Shown: positions 47,050-61,849 of the stretch, piece after piece
Layout: every line of letters begins with the position of its first letter
Position numbering within the stretch: position 1 is the stretch's first letter
Source of the DNA: Cyclospora cayetanensis
Lineage: Eukaryota; Apicomplexa; Conoidasida; Eucoccidiorida; Eimeriidae
Length of the DNA stretch: 64,000 bases
Reading direction: 5' to 3'
NCBI RefSeq assembly: GCF_002999335.1
Contig: NW_020312070.1
Coordinates: 62,001-126,000 of the forward strand
Program-made: the position numbers and the translations under genes
Notes under the pieces: model-generated
What the model saw: only the letters and a program-made list of their open reading frames with translations
What the model was told of the DNA's origin: nothing
Databases searched by the model: none

Positions 47050-50000
47050 TCAAGGGCATGTGGGAGAGTTGCGTTCTGCTGCTTCCAGGAGGTTCCTAAG
47101 GAGCCTCTCCAGAATGCCTGCTAGGGCGTTTAGCACGTTTCTATGCACTGCTGGCGTAGGGCAGTAGGGTTGGAGGGCTTGGGCGAAATCGGACTGGCGC
47201 GGCTCTTCGGGGTTATGGGGGGGGCTGCCTTCCTGGCACAGTGATTCCACACTCCCTTTCGGTAGGCTGCCTTCCCCGATACAGGTAGCCTGTAGCTTGA
47301 GGAGCAGCTGCCGAGCTGCTAGCTGCGATGCGGGGGAGGCGGTCTGACCTCTCGTCACTGCAGCCAACCGCCTCAACACCTGGCCCCAGTTGCGTTTAGA
47401 ACAGAAGAGGACCTCGGGATAGATGCCTTGGCATGTGTATGCTCGATTCGAGGCAGCGTACCGCTTCTTCGCAGAGTGCTGCTCGGCTAAACCAAATGGG
47501 GTTGGCTTCGGCGAGCTGGACGGGGGCGGAGGGGGGGAAAGGCGCAGAGGCGATTTTTTGAAGGACGGGGCATATGAGCGGCAGCAGAAAAGGCTTACTA
47601 TGAGCGCAAAGAAGGCACGGGAGCCCCTACTCAAATCCTCCTTGTCGTCTCTATTGTGCTCCCCGACGGCGGGTCTTATGAATTTGTTGCAAAGGGGCAC
47701 GATGGAGAACGTGGTACAGACAAGGCAGCTACGCGACAGCGCTGGAACGATGCCACATGTGAATATTGCACAAAGGCACAGCAGGGCTGCGTCTGCTGCA
47801 TTATCGTCAAGACACTGAAAAAGGATATCAGACACCAGGGGCGCCTGCTGAACTGAAACCTTCCGTACCTCCAACGCTGAGCCGATGCATGCCATCGTTA
47901 ACCGAGCCAGATCTTCGTCCGTAAAGGAACAGACCAACTACAAAGGCACAGCGTACGAACCCCGTCAAAATCTGACCCTCTTTGCATGACTACCTGACAA
48001 GAAAAGACTGCGGCAATCATTAGGGCTCCAGCAGATCGCACTGTTTCATCCCTGTGCCCCAATAGGAACAGGTAGAATTCCACGTTGGGCCCAGTTGAAA
48101 CAGGGAGCTGCTCTTTTTGAAATGAGCCAAGAAAAAAAGAGAGGAGTTGTTGCGGGATGTCCTCTCTCTGTATTTATTCGAAAGCGTTACAGAATCCAGA
48201 TACTCCAGCGTTTTTACGTCTGCTGCTACAGCGTACCGTAGACTGCAGGAGTAAGAGAGCAGAAACTAGTAAACTCAGAGTGCCGCAGCCGTCGGCACAG
48301 CTTTGCCCTTCCTTCAAAGCTTTTATACTGTGTGTGATAATCTTGAGAAAGCTTGGCGAGCCTCTCAATGACTGTATAGCTGGAAACATACCATAGCTTC
48401 AAGTGTCACCGGAGATTTTTCAAGAGAACGCCAAACCTCTCTGCTCGTCGCTGTCAATACAAACGAACAAGAACTGCACAACAACACAGAGGAAGTTTGC
48501 TCTCAAAGACTGGGCATCCTGGTACAAAAAGCCCGCTAGCTTGTCGGGGAAATACGAACGAGGGAATGCAGCGCATTTACGGTGGCATTGAAGATTCCAG
48601 CGATGGCGCTTGCCAGCTGATGAAGCTTTACTGATATTCTTATAGCCTTTGGTGCCTCCAAGCGATCGGACCCCATAAGGTAGAGAGAAACAGCCTAGGA
48701 GAGTGTGTGTGAAGTCAGCGGAAAGCAGTGCAAGTTCGCTTTTTAGCAGCGCCACTACCTGCGTTGCCAGAGTGATATTGACTGCATCTGGACCCGCGGA
48801 ATCTCTGCTGTCTGCTTCTGCCTCAAGGCACCGACTGATGATGCGTAGAAGGGCATCTCTGCACAGGAAGGCGTTGCAAGGCTGAGCTGTCAGGAGCCTC
48901 GAAACGATCCAGCTGGCACACTCGGGATGCCAAGCCGGCGAGTTAGCTTCGCTCAGCAGCACTTCGCTTAAAAGTGACTACGCCCCTATTGCTCTGGACA
49001 CTTCAGGCAACTATACGCCAACAAAACTCCTTCGTACCTGAACTTTGCCAAGGTCACCTCGAACAAGGATGCAATCGGCATTTTCCGTTGCTATGAGCAT
49101 GTCGTAATGAACCATGTGCCCGAGACTCGGTACGAGTCTGCCTAGCTCTCTGCCGCTCAAAGGCCAAGTATCTGCCAAAGCAAACAAGTTGTACGCTGCC
49201 TGCACGACCCAATAACGCTTCTAGTGCATGGCCTGAATCACCCTCTGGATAACCTGTCGGATGTCTTCTGCAAAAATGCTGGAGCTCCACGCGCACCACT
49301 CGGCGAAATCAATTGAACTTGATACGTCTGAAAAGAGCTGCAAAATGCTGTCTCTGAACCTCCTCAAGCTTCCATCCCTGAAAACGATGCCCGCTAGGCA
49401 TATGACTATCCGCGGATGACGCAGAGCCTAATGAAGGACAAACGGCATGAAAGGGTTGGTTCTCTGCGCAGTGAATGACGCGCTCACCGTTGCGGATGTA
49501 GAGATTTCATCAAGCACTTTCTGAACAGTTGCTGCTGGCCTGTTTTCGCAGCTTAGCACAGCGTCAAAATGCGAAAGGCTCATCAATGCGCACGCTTTCA
49601 TTTCTTGAGAACAGTTTTGAATGGAAGTGCTGTTGCCCAGGTAGGCAATGGTTGGGGGGTCCTTCCAGTGCGTTAGTGTGCAACTGCACTTACGAGTTGG
49701 CCAAGAACAACAGCGAGATGGAAACAATGGAGGCATTATACGTCACAAGCTACCAGCCCACTCATTATTCTATGCGATCGACTGAGAACACAATGCCAAC
49801 ACAAAAGCTACCTCGGAAAGATTTTCGAGAGAGCCTTGACGCAAGAACAATCGCTGCATCAATTCAACGTCTCCAAGACCCACTTCAATATCGCAGCCCA
49901 CGCCCTTCGCCCCGTTGCTGCACTTTCCGCTCAGCAGCGCATGAATAGCAAACATAGGAAAGCCAGCCTTTTCTGCAAGTTTTGGTGGGAATTGTGGGTC

Positions 50001-52484
50001 CTTTGCGTCCTCCACAGCAAGGCGCAGTGAATGGCTTAGCAGGCACCTACAGCCCGAGATCAAGCCCAGAATTAAACATCTGCAGGAAAAAAGCACTTGC
50101 CCAAGGCTCTTATTTTGAACTGAAAACGCATTTTTGCATGTCTTTCGAGCATTACGAACGACTACGTACTTGTATCTGTCAGAAATTGAAGGGATTCCGT
50201 CTGTGCGATTTCCTCGTCATTATGAAGCTTGGACGGCACATGCACCAAGGAGAAGACAAGATTAAGAAAAGTGATTTGATCATCAATGGCAGCTGGACAC
50301 GTGCGCTGCGGTGTTTAGTGTCATGTAACTTCGGAATGCTTGCTAATAGTCTTTCAGCAACGCACCCGCCAGTCAACAAAGAAGGATGAGATCATTTTCA
50401 TGGTCAATCTGATGCATTTCTGGGTCGTATCAGCACTGTCAAGGCACCCTTCCGCGTGTGCTGCGAAGCTGTGGATTCGCAACGTAGAACGCAGCATCTG
50501 CGCCACCAGATAGAAAGCTTCAACTGTTGCGGTCGCTGGCCAGCGAGCCTCCATGCGATTGGGGACGTGCAACAGCTGCTGAAAGTCAAAGAATCTAAGG
50601 CGCACGTGAGATTCTTTAGACATATCTGTGTTTGTATCCTGCCGTACATTTGTACCCACGTATCGTGGGGATACTTAAAAGAGGCACCTCCTTTCGCAGC
50701 ACTCTCGTCAAGCGCTGTGAAGACAAGGTCCTTATCTCCTTGCCGAAGTGTCTGCTCAAGCATCATGCTCGTCTGAGCTTACCTTGAAACACACGAACAC
50801 AAAGAGCGAGGCTGCTAATGGCCCAGTCCTTGTCTAAATTTGTGTTAAGCTGTACAGCGCCGCATTTCGACGATTCTTCAAGAACTACGGAAAGGTCTTC
50901 CCAGCCCAAAGGCTGGGAACTTGTGTTGCCTCGGATGCTCTGATTCTGGCAGCAAATTGACGTCGTTGCGACGTTTACAATGGTTCTAAGCTTTCCGGGA
51001 TCAGTATCCCATTGCTGCGAAACCGCTGATCTATTGGCTGCTTACGCGAAACAGTAGAAGCTGCAACTTGCCTGCCGCCCCTCCAACAGGGAGACAATCG
51101 CATTCAAAAGCAGCGGATTTTCTTGTCTTTTCTTCGTAATTATTGAGAGCATGGTGCTCAGTGCTGTGAAGCAAACCATAGGATGCTATACCTGCTAGAC
51201 TGCATTCGCTAGCATGTCGAACCAGTTTCGAAATGATGCTGCAGAAAAGACGCGGAGTTGAAGATGTGCCCTGTCAGGCATTGGATCGCGACATGCGCCA
51301 CATGTTTGCTATTTCTCACAGACTCCAACAGCCAGTCAATGATGCAAAGCTCGTCAAGAAAAGCCACCTTCTGGCTTTCTGGAAGCAAGGTAAACAATCT
51401 CTCCACGAGATGTATCGCGTGGTCTTGGACATTTGAAGTGGTCTCATCTGAAGCTAATATCGCCTGAAAGGCTTGGCCCAGCTGAAGCTGCATTTTTTGG
51501 TTCTTTTCAAGATATGGGATTATGCTAGGCGAGCGAAGGCACAGAGCGATTGTTTGCAGACAGTGACACATTACGGGGTGTGTCGGAGGTAACAGTCGTA
51601 TGGCTGACACAACATTTGGCAAACATGCGGAAATAACTGCACAAGACCCTGGATCGCTTGTTGTCTCCAACACTAAGCAAAAGCAGTTGAGGATGAGATG
51701 AGCTTCCTGCGGATTGCTTTTCAAAGTTGCAGAAAGCTCAAGTGTAAGATGGCCCCAAAAACCAGGGTCCTGACATTTGAGTCACTACCTTCTACGCGTC
51801 TGAAAAGAACTGTAGAGTTTGCTGTACCGCAAGCACACTCATTGACGCGAAGGAAGAGCGCGACAACAGCTTCTCCAGAATGACGAGCAACAGATGCTTG
51901 TGGGTTCCAGTGGCTACTAAACACTTCCGCAACTTTCCTGCAAGACAAGTTTCGCCACAGAGCGAATCCTGGGTAGTGTACAGCAAGGAAGCCTCGTCTA
52001 TGACCATGACAAGGCTGAAACGAGAGGTGGAGCGAGGAATTGTCTAACACAGGGTAAAGGTCATCCTACTCCACGGCGCTTTTTGGAGTTGTACTGTACG
52101 CGCACGCTTCCATGCAATCGTGTTTCGCAAGGGCTTCCAGCTGGCCAATGTCTTTAATCGCTGCCCATTATTCATTTTCACATGAGAAGAACTTACAACA
52201 GAATCAATAAAGGTCGTGTTGCTCATAAGGTAGCGACTAATTCTCAGCATCGCGTCCCGAGGGAGCTTCTGCAATGTGCTAGCCACTTCTTCAATAAAGC
52301 TTAATTTTGTCACGGGGGGGAGCTGCTGAAGGAGAAAGCCCGCCATACAGTCAAAGCAGAGCAAATGCCCCGCATAAACCTCGGTTGCAAACGGGTCATG
52401 GCTCTCGTGATTTTCGAGCTTTTTGCAGACAACGGATAGCCTCGCAGGAGAACCCTCCGGACCCCGTAGTCCGAACATCTTCAT
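47050..52484 (-). CDS. Multi-exon alpha-solenoid (ARM/HEAT-like) protein, unassigned
   Basis: A chain of about 15 short exons on the minus strand shows leucine-rich helical sequence and good splice sites. The first three are phase-consistent: 52197-52484 (ATG at 52484), 51796-51968, 51223-51716. Further exons are approximate: 51075-51163, 50783-50939, 50677-50714, 50370-50586, 49795-50045, 49490-49650, 49260-49382, 49023-49207, 48600-48960, 48232-48388, 48000-48115, and a last exon ending at the stop 47050-47052. Typical stretches are SFIEEVASTLQKLPRDAML, HAIHLVERLFTLLP, FYLFLLGHRDETVRSAGALM and CLDDNAADAALLCLCAIFTC, which look like ARM/HEAT helices. I could not name the family; a PSMD5-like proteasome assembly factor is one guess from size and layout only. 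No membrane segment or enzyme motif was seen. The last exon holds a non-helical, low-complexity middle that may hide another intron. Confidence 0.66.
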
Positions 52485-53155
52485 AAAAATGTGTGAAATA
52501 CCTAGCTGGCATGTATTACTGTGCTGAAATTAGCGAAAAGGTATTTTAGAACGCAAACAATGGAGGCTTCAGACCATGTTGGCCTATGATCAATGCCTGA
52601 CATCTTGCCCCAGCGTATGTATGTACACCTGAAGCCTGTCGTCCTCGAAAGAAAAAAAGTGCACTATGGCGTGTTTCTTAAATCAAGTGGCAAATATGTT
52701 TCATATCAGCCCTGCAGGAGCTAATGCGACCTACGAAGCAGTGGCAAGAGTCTGCTTGAAAAATGTGCCTGAGCTAAGCGTCCCCACTTCCCATGGACAA
52801 GAAGGAACTGTGTTCACCTTGTGAGAAAATGCTCTGAAAAATATTGAGCATATTAAATTATTCGAAACACGCCCCTGTGTTTTTACCACTTGCTTTGGTT
52901 TCAGACGTTCCCAGAGCTTCCGGTTTGCTGGAAGCATTGGGATGCTCCCGCCGGCATTGTGACAAGGAACAAATAAAGCTTGATGTGCAGCCTTGCCCCA
53001 CCAACAGGCGATTCGCTCTTACCTAATTATCGCCTGCCACACACAGGTTCCCCTATCACGGGTCAGTTGAGGCAGCGAGGCACTGATTCCCCATTTACCT
53101 CCAGATCGGTAGTACACGGCTTGCTTTGGCAACTAGCCGGAGGCATTTCTTACGT
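52485..53155. other. Spacer between PKA 3' end and solenoid gene 5' end
   Basis: About 670 nt separating two minus-strand genes. It should contain the solenoid gene promoter and PKA 3' untranslated region. No other gene seen. Confidence 0.6.
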
Positions 53156-55746
<2,591 letters not shown>

Positions 55747-58700
55747 TGACGCGACGCAAAAAGCTACGATACTGAATTTAACTAGAGCTAAGGGTCTGTT
55801 CAGATCTGCTTGTTTTCCATGCGGAGCGTGGAATACAGGGCGATTGCCTCCGGTGAAAAGTGTACACCACTAAGGGCTATAGCAGCGATGCGACTCTATG
55901 CTTCATGTAAACACCACCGCCTGAAGCAAAAAAACAGGCACACACACATGCATACGTACAGAAAGCAGCTGTTCTGGCTGAAGGAAAACAGCGTTCTGTA
56001 GTCCGCCTCAAAAGAGCGGCGTGTGCAGACAAGCAACAGGCACAGACGCAGCATGAAAACTTGCATCAGGTGGTCGAAACATGCCGCTTTCGAGCAGCAG
56101 GAAGCAAATCGCTCATACAAAATATACTCCTGCAATGTTGGTCAGTGGGTGGCCAAAGGCGAAACACAACAGAGCACCAGCGCCCATGCCTCCACCCGTC
56201 TTCACGGTCCCAAGGTAAGCAACTGCACCGAAGTATGGAGAGACAGGCCTTTCTCTCAACGAAAATGGAGCCACTGCTTTGGAAAGTGCATCCATGGGTC
56301 GTACAGGTCTGCTCCCAAATGGCTGCTAACTGCACATGGCAGCCGCTGAGTGAGCATTGCCCCTGCAGCAACAGGGCCCCCACTGCAGCCAGTAGCCAAC
56401 GCCCTGCTTCGCTCATGAGGTGTTCAGTCCAAGTGAGAATTCTATGAGCAGACAGAGCTAAACAGGCCTGGCGTTGGGAAGCTGGGCCATCTGCTGCCGT
56501 GCTCTGATGCAGCAGAGCTTGAGAATGCTACGAATTACACACATGGTTTCCAGCCAACGCGAGCAAAATTCAGTAAACTCGCTTAAATGCCTCACCCATG
56601 GCGTGTGATCCCCGTAACTATGAGGTGTCGAAGAACAAAGAGTAGGAGAAGTACTCCGACGCGCAGTGCTGACTACCCACTAAACAGACGCCCCGTGGGT
56701 CGGGCAGCTTGTTATCGCGGCAAATTGGAGATGGTATGAGGGACATAGAGATAAGTAGAGAACAAACAAACTGCGACAGATTAGGTACATAAAGAAATAT
56801 CTTGCAGGGCGTACCAACTGGCTGACCAGCTGCAGAGCTATTGGCCCATATACGGCATCTCCAGCGGCAGCACGAGAGCAGTCCAATTCCTTTTGGGGTC
56901 ACTTTCTCCTCCCTTGAAGAATGATCACCGAAAATATAGCTCTCATTGAGACTCTAGCATCACCGCTCCTCCCAAAGGAAGAGAGAGGCGCACCCCGCGA
57001 TGGGCACTAATGGTATGGTTTGGTAGGAGGTGCTTTCTCGTTACCGCAGCTACCAAATAACGCACATCCTCAGGCCTGCCTCTAATGCACTATCCTTCTT
57101 TTGCCCTCCTTTTCGAAGGATTTTGCGCAAGCGAGGCCATACTTTTCCCCATGTGCAACGCATAGACGCAAGGTGGTTTAAGTAGCACTCTAATTAGGCT
57201 TTCAATGGTCAGCCCTGACTAGTCTGGGAATACATCCTCCCCACCTGCACCATTGAGAGCAAACAGATGCATGAATATCGACAAGGTGAAAAGCTATATA
57301 AAAAATGAAAGAGTTAACGCACAGCTTACCGCTATCTTGGAGAAAATGGCGTGCATAACAGACGGTGCTAGCGAACCTGCACTGCAGGTGGCCTACTTAT
57401 CGTACAATGCCAGAATAAGACGTGTTTCAGATCCGCCAAAAGCAGTTTCCGATATTTCTCACCATAAAATGCACAGAGTGCGCTTTGTGCAACGAAGCAC
57501 GAGGAACACAGCATGACTGTCAAATCTTCATTGATATCCCTTCATGTGGGGTGGCACAAAGCGCCACCGTGGTCCCTCGAGGCCGCCTTCTCAGCGCATG
57601 GGAAATTCCTGAGATAAGCATTTACGCTCTAGGAAGGGTAGGTCGCCAATGTGGCGCTAGTAAATAAGGGATCAAGTACAACGAGCAGAGAAGTGTGAGC
57701 TGCTGCTCTCATGGGAGGCACAAGAAAGCCCTGTTGTTTATAGATCCGTGCTCTCACAAAGCGAGTGCATAATTGTAGATGGCCAAGTACAGAGGCTTGT
57801 TGCACGTTCCGCTCGGGTGTGCAAATGCACGGCGCCTTCTAAAACGTTGGAGCAAAGAGTCGACTTCATTCATAGTACTGTTCGAGAACTCCTTCAAAGC
57901 ACTACAGACTCAAGGAATTGACGTGCAGACACCTGGTTATTCCTGTCAGAACATGTTTCAAACTTTAAACGAGCCCATCGGGTTGTGTCATGAATTTTGT
58001 TTTGTATAATAGTATTACACCGCCGATGAAATGCATTTGAGCTACGTCGTACAAAGCTCTGAGCTTGACCAGACAGCATGCGATCCTTCGCAAGGAACAA
58101 GTAAGAGAGAACAGAGCAAAAGGCAAATTCAAGTTTTCAAAATGCCACTCAGTGCTTCCTAGCAGTGCTGGCTGTCAGGTGCAAGCATGGCATGACGCTT
58201 TCGAGGTGTTCAGGCATCAGCGGAAGCACCGTACATATATAGTATCACGAGGGATCATACAAAATGTGTTTTGCACGTCTGCAGGTCGTCTGCCACAGCC
58301 TGATCCCATTGATGGATTGGATTGACCTCTGATTTCTGATCCTGCTCCTTGTCCTCTTTTCGTTGGTCGTTCCGATCCACGCAGGCTTTGTGCCTGCCTT
58401 ATTCTTCACCTTCTATTCTCTTTGAAATGTATTTGCTTGAAAATCAGGCTCCGGGAAACTAATGTCTCCTGCACAAATACCTCATTTGGGTGTTCCGGGG
58501 TGTGGGAGCATCCATGTCGCTGGTCTATCTCTTTTATGTTACTCTTGTTACAGCATGTTCCCTGCGACTTCTGTTCAGTGAGTCTCCGTTCAAAGCACTC
58601 CTTAGCCTAAGCATACTCCGAAGGTGTAGCCAGAGTCTTCTCTCTCTCTTTTTCAAGATGGCTTCTTCAGCTGCTCGTCTGGAGAAACTAAAGCATTGCC

Positions 58701-60546
58701 TTTGCTTAAGGATTTGCCTTCCTGGCAGGTGGGACAGCCAGCGGAAGAGGTTCTAGTTACATAATAGTCCATGAGAGTCTATCCTATTTCACGTGAAAGG
58801 AAACGGAAAAGGATTCTCTCTCTCAAATGCGTGTGATTTGGTGTAAAGGAGAGGGCAAAAAACAAGAAAAAGATGGATTTTCCTTGAATATTCACAGCCT
58901 GTCCGGTGTTCTCAGCTAGGGGAAACGGATCATGACCAACCCTGCAGCATCGAGGTCAGGGTACAGTAGCAGTGTTCATAAGCTCTTTGTTCATTAAAGA
59001 TACTCGAAGAACAGGGTGGGATGCATGAATGCATTCACGTACGGCTAAGGCCTCCCCTGATCTAGGTGCCGATGAATTTTCTTAACCATGCTACCCCTCT
59101 TAGCTGCACAGGCAGTGAGCAGTCAAAAAAGGCAATCGTAGCATTATAAAGAGCTGCATCATATACAGGGTTATGTGAAATGGGCCAAAGAGCCTCCAAG
59201 AGTGTCACTGCGGTTCCCCACTTTGAGGATCCGAAATTAAAGAGGCTGGTTCTGATGAAATGGGGGAGCTGGCATGATTCGTATCAAATATTCCTTCTTT
59301 CCGCCCTTCTTCGCTTCCCGTCGGCCGCGAAGAAGGTGAAGGAAATCAGGCCAAAGTGCCAAGTGCTACAGTTTCGCTGGTCTCTCCGTGAGAAAATCAA
59401 CCAAGCAGGGAATTGAAGGCCGCATCGGAGACCGAAGGGACATGGCCGGCGGCAATGAAAAGTAGCGAAAATTCTCGTTTTTGTCTACTTCGTGGATGGT
59501 ATATGATTAGCACAGCCGCATTGCAGCTCACAGGAAGAGCCTTGAGAGAGCCCTTGCACAGTACGTCAGCACACGCAGGCAAGAAAAACTAAAGGAAAGC
59601 ACTGCGCATAGGGCGCGAAGTGCGCCTCTACAGCGTGGCAAAACGGCAAGTTACGAGTAAACCAAGGATCAGGAATGCCAGGCAGCCTAAAGACGCAGAG
59701 TGCAAAAATTAAAACGGCACAACATCCGTTCGCCGTCTGCATCCTTAGCACCCGAAGAGAGCTATTGTTTATGAACGGCAAGGTTTTACCCCTGCACACT
59801 CAAGCCTATACTATGTGCTTTTTCCTTTTTCGATGCGTAGCTGCCATCCTGCAGTCACGCCATCCCCTGGTTCCTTCCTCAGGTGATCTGCCCACTGCTA
59901 AACTGGCATTCTGATGGGATTGCTTCTTGCGACCTCTTCATCCCTGCTAAACACTCTTCTGAGTCTCCGTTTTGGCCTTCTTCCCCCCGCTACCTGACAG
60001 CACCCTCATGGAGCGCCACTCGTCGCTCTTGTTATTGCTCGTTATTGCAGCCGAAGGGAACAAAAAGTAGAAAGGCAACGTTACCGGCCTTCAGGATCTT
60101 CGGCAGCTGCTCAGCTGCAGAATATGTTAATGGTACGCAATATGCCACGCGAAATAGTTTTAATTTGATACAGCAGCGCCAGCGATAGGAGCTGCACCAG
60201 CAAATACCAGCAAAAGGGCGCTTGTGCACGTATGCTTGAGGAGGTTGATGCATGCTTCATTTTGTGCAATCTTTTGATCTCTGATCACTTCTTTTATGGA
60301 GTTACGGCAGCACATGATCTTGGCCGCTTGGTCTACGCACTTCCTTCACAGAGAATCAAAAAAAAACGAAGCATAGCACAGCATTTGTATGTGTGCAGAT
60401 AAAACAGGAGAAGCAGGAATACAAGGAGGAATACGGTAATACGAACAGGCACCATTGCCAACATCGGCAACACCAGGACGAGGAAGTTGCGGTACCTGTG
60501 GCAGCAAATATCGAAGTGCAGCAAGTGCCGCAGAGGAGTAGAATAC
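55747..60546. other. Long region without a recognised gene
   Basis: About 4.8 kb upstream of PKA-C. Open frames are all short. The only one with a suggestive feature is a 78-codon plus-strand frame from an ATG at 59180, whose product starts MGQRASKSV, an N-myristoylation-like beginning, but no splice partner or family is evident. No tandem repeats of note. Confidence 0.5.
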
Positions 60547-60979
60547 GCTCCTCCCTTCGCGATGACGACGATCTGCCCTTTTGTCCTCTTGAGATGCGGT
60601 AGGGCATATTTCGTGCAGAACACGGTGGCAGAAACGCAGTGTAGTGGGATGTCTCGTTTCCTGCACGTGATTGCACATTGTTCATAGAGCCAATCGTAGT
60701 AGGCGCGGAAAGCCTCCCCCCACAAAAACAAAGCAGAAAAGGCCTCTTCGTGCCTGCTCCATCTCCCTGCTGTGCGTGCTGGTGTAAAGGGAAGACACTA
60801 TGCCATCTCCTTGACGCCCCACGGAGATCTGCATACACAAACATGCATTTCAATCCATCAGCTAGTGCGTGAGCAACAAAAAGGGGAATGAGGAACGACA
60901 GAGCGTATGCGGACAAGCTGACAGTGAATACCTCCCTAAAGTCCTCAAGGTGCGTTCGACGAAAGAAGGCACACACTGA
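60547..60979 (-). CDS. Candidate exons, weakly short-chain-dehydrogenase-like
   Basis: A 114-nt candidate exon (60547-60660, acceptor ACGTGCAG, donor GTATTC) encodes TVFCTKYALPHLKRTKGQIV plus VIA, strongly resembling the SDR segment where helix alpha-F is followed by beta-5. An upstream frame ending around 60900-60979 after an acceptor reads CAFFRRTHLEDFREVF, like the SDR segment just before it. The Rossmann TGxxxGxG motif and catalytic YxxxK could not be placed; a neighbouring frame gives SVFYSSAALAAL but without Lys. Exon linkage is unresolved, and the gene probably extends both ways. I give SDR as a hint, not a call. Confidence 0.3.
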
Positions 60980-61400
60980 CCCCCCCAGCGCAAAGAAAGA
61001 AGGCGTTGCTGTTTTCTGCTAGTCTTGTTTAAGTTCGGGTGGATCCGATAGCTGGTAGCCACGTCATCGGTATGCCCTTTTGTTGGTAGGTGGAAAAGAT
61101 TTTCTGATTGCTCGGGGCGGTCATATCCCCGGTTTCGTGGTGCTGAGGCGTTCTGGGGTGTATGCCAATGAAGCGTGCTATCAGAGCAGGAGAGTTCATT
61201 CACATTTTAGTTAGCTGTGCGCGTACTGCTTACCGCAGGAATATCCTACATTCTAGGCATTGATCTATGCATCGATGCGGATGTCTATATATTTTGCATG
61301 TGTACACGGATGGGCGTTCTTTGGTCTAATTTATGCCGCAGTAGAAGCTCAAGTGTCCACACCTCTCACTTACCCGCATTCAATTCATAATTTCCAGTGG

Positions 61401-61849
61401 TCAAGCTAGTTCAGCGTTTCCGGGATCGAAGTTGTGCATGCCTGCAGCGAATAGAACTCCTACGAGTTTAGGCTGCTGGATCAGGGAGCAAGCAGCCCAA
61501 TGGAAAGGGGCACAACGCGCTGGGCGATGCATGTGACAAGGATGCGGAAGGGAAGGCAGTGAATCGACGAGAGCAACAGGGATGGAAAGGAAACACATAA
61601 CGAATTAGCAGAGAAGTATCGTGGGGTGTCCTGCGCGTTAGCATTAGTGTGGACCTCTTCTTGGTCACGTTTGTAGAGACGGAACGGCGAGCTGTGGTTT
61701 CTGCTTTGAGGCAGCCGGATAAAGCGGGCTTTAAGGCCCTCTTTATCCTCTCCCCCGGCAAGCTCTTTATCCTCTCCCCCGGCAAGCTCTTTATCCTCTC
61801 CCCCGGCAGCATATGCAGCAGCGTCTTCCATGTACTGCAGGGCACGGGC
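61401..61849 (-). CDS. Candidate 3' exons of an unknown gene, ankyrin-like end
   Basis: Two phase-matched exons, 61597-61849 (acceptor CACTTTGCAG) and 61401-61519 (acceptor CGCCCAG, stop 61401-61403), are separated by a 77-nt intron. The first holds an acidic repeat, AGGEDKEL three times, then a basic polar stretch. The second ends in CAPFHWAACSLIQQPKLVG and VLFAAGMHNFDPGN, which fits one ankyrin-repeat consensus loosely. Upstream exons are not identified, and the first exon is open in more than one frame because of the repeat. Weak call. Confidence 0.3.
61739..61809 (-). repeat. 24-bp tandem repeat, three copies
   Basis: Units of 24 bp (plus strand CTCTTTATCCTCTCCCCCGG plus CAAG) run head to tail, nearly identical. 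On the minus strand in the candidate gene frame they encode AGGEDKEL; a second open minus-strand frame reads LPGERIKS. Confidence 0.9.
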
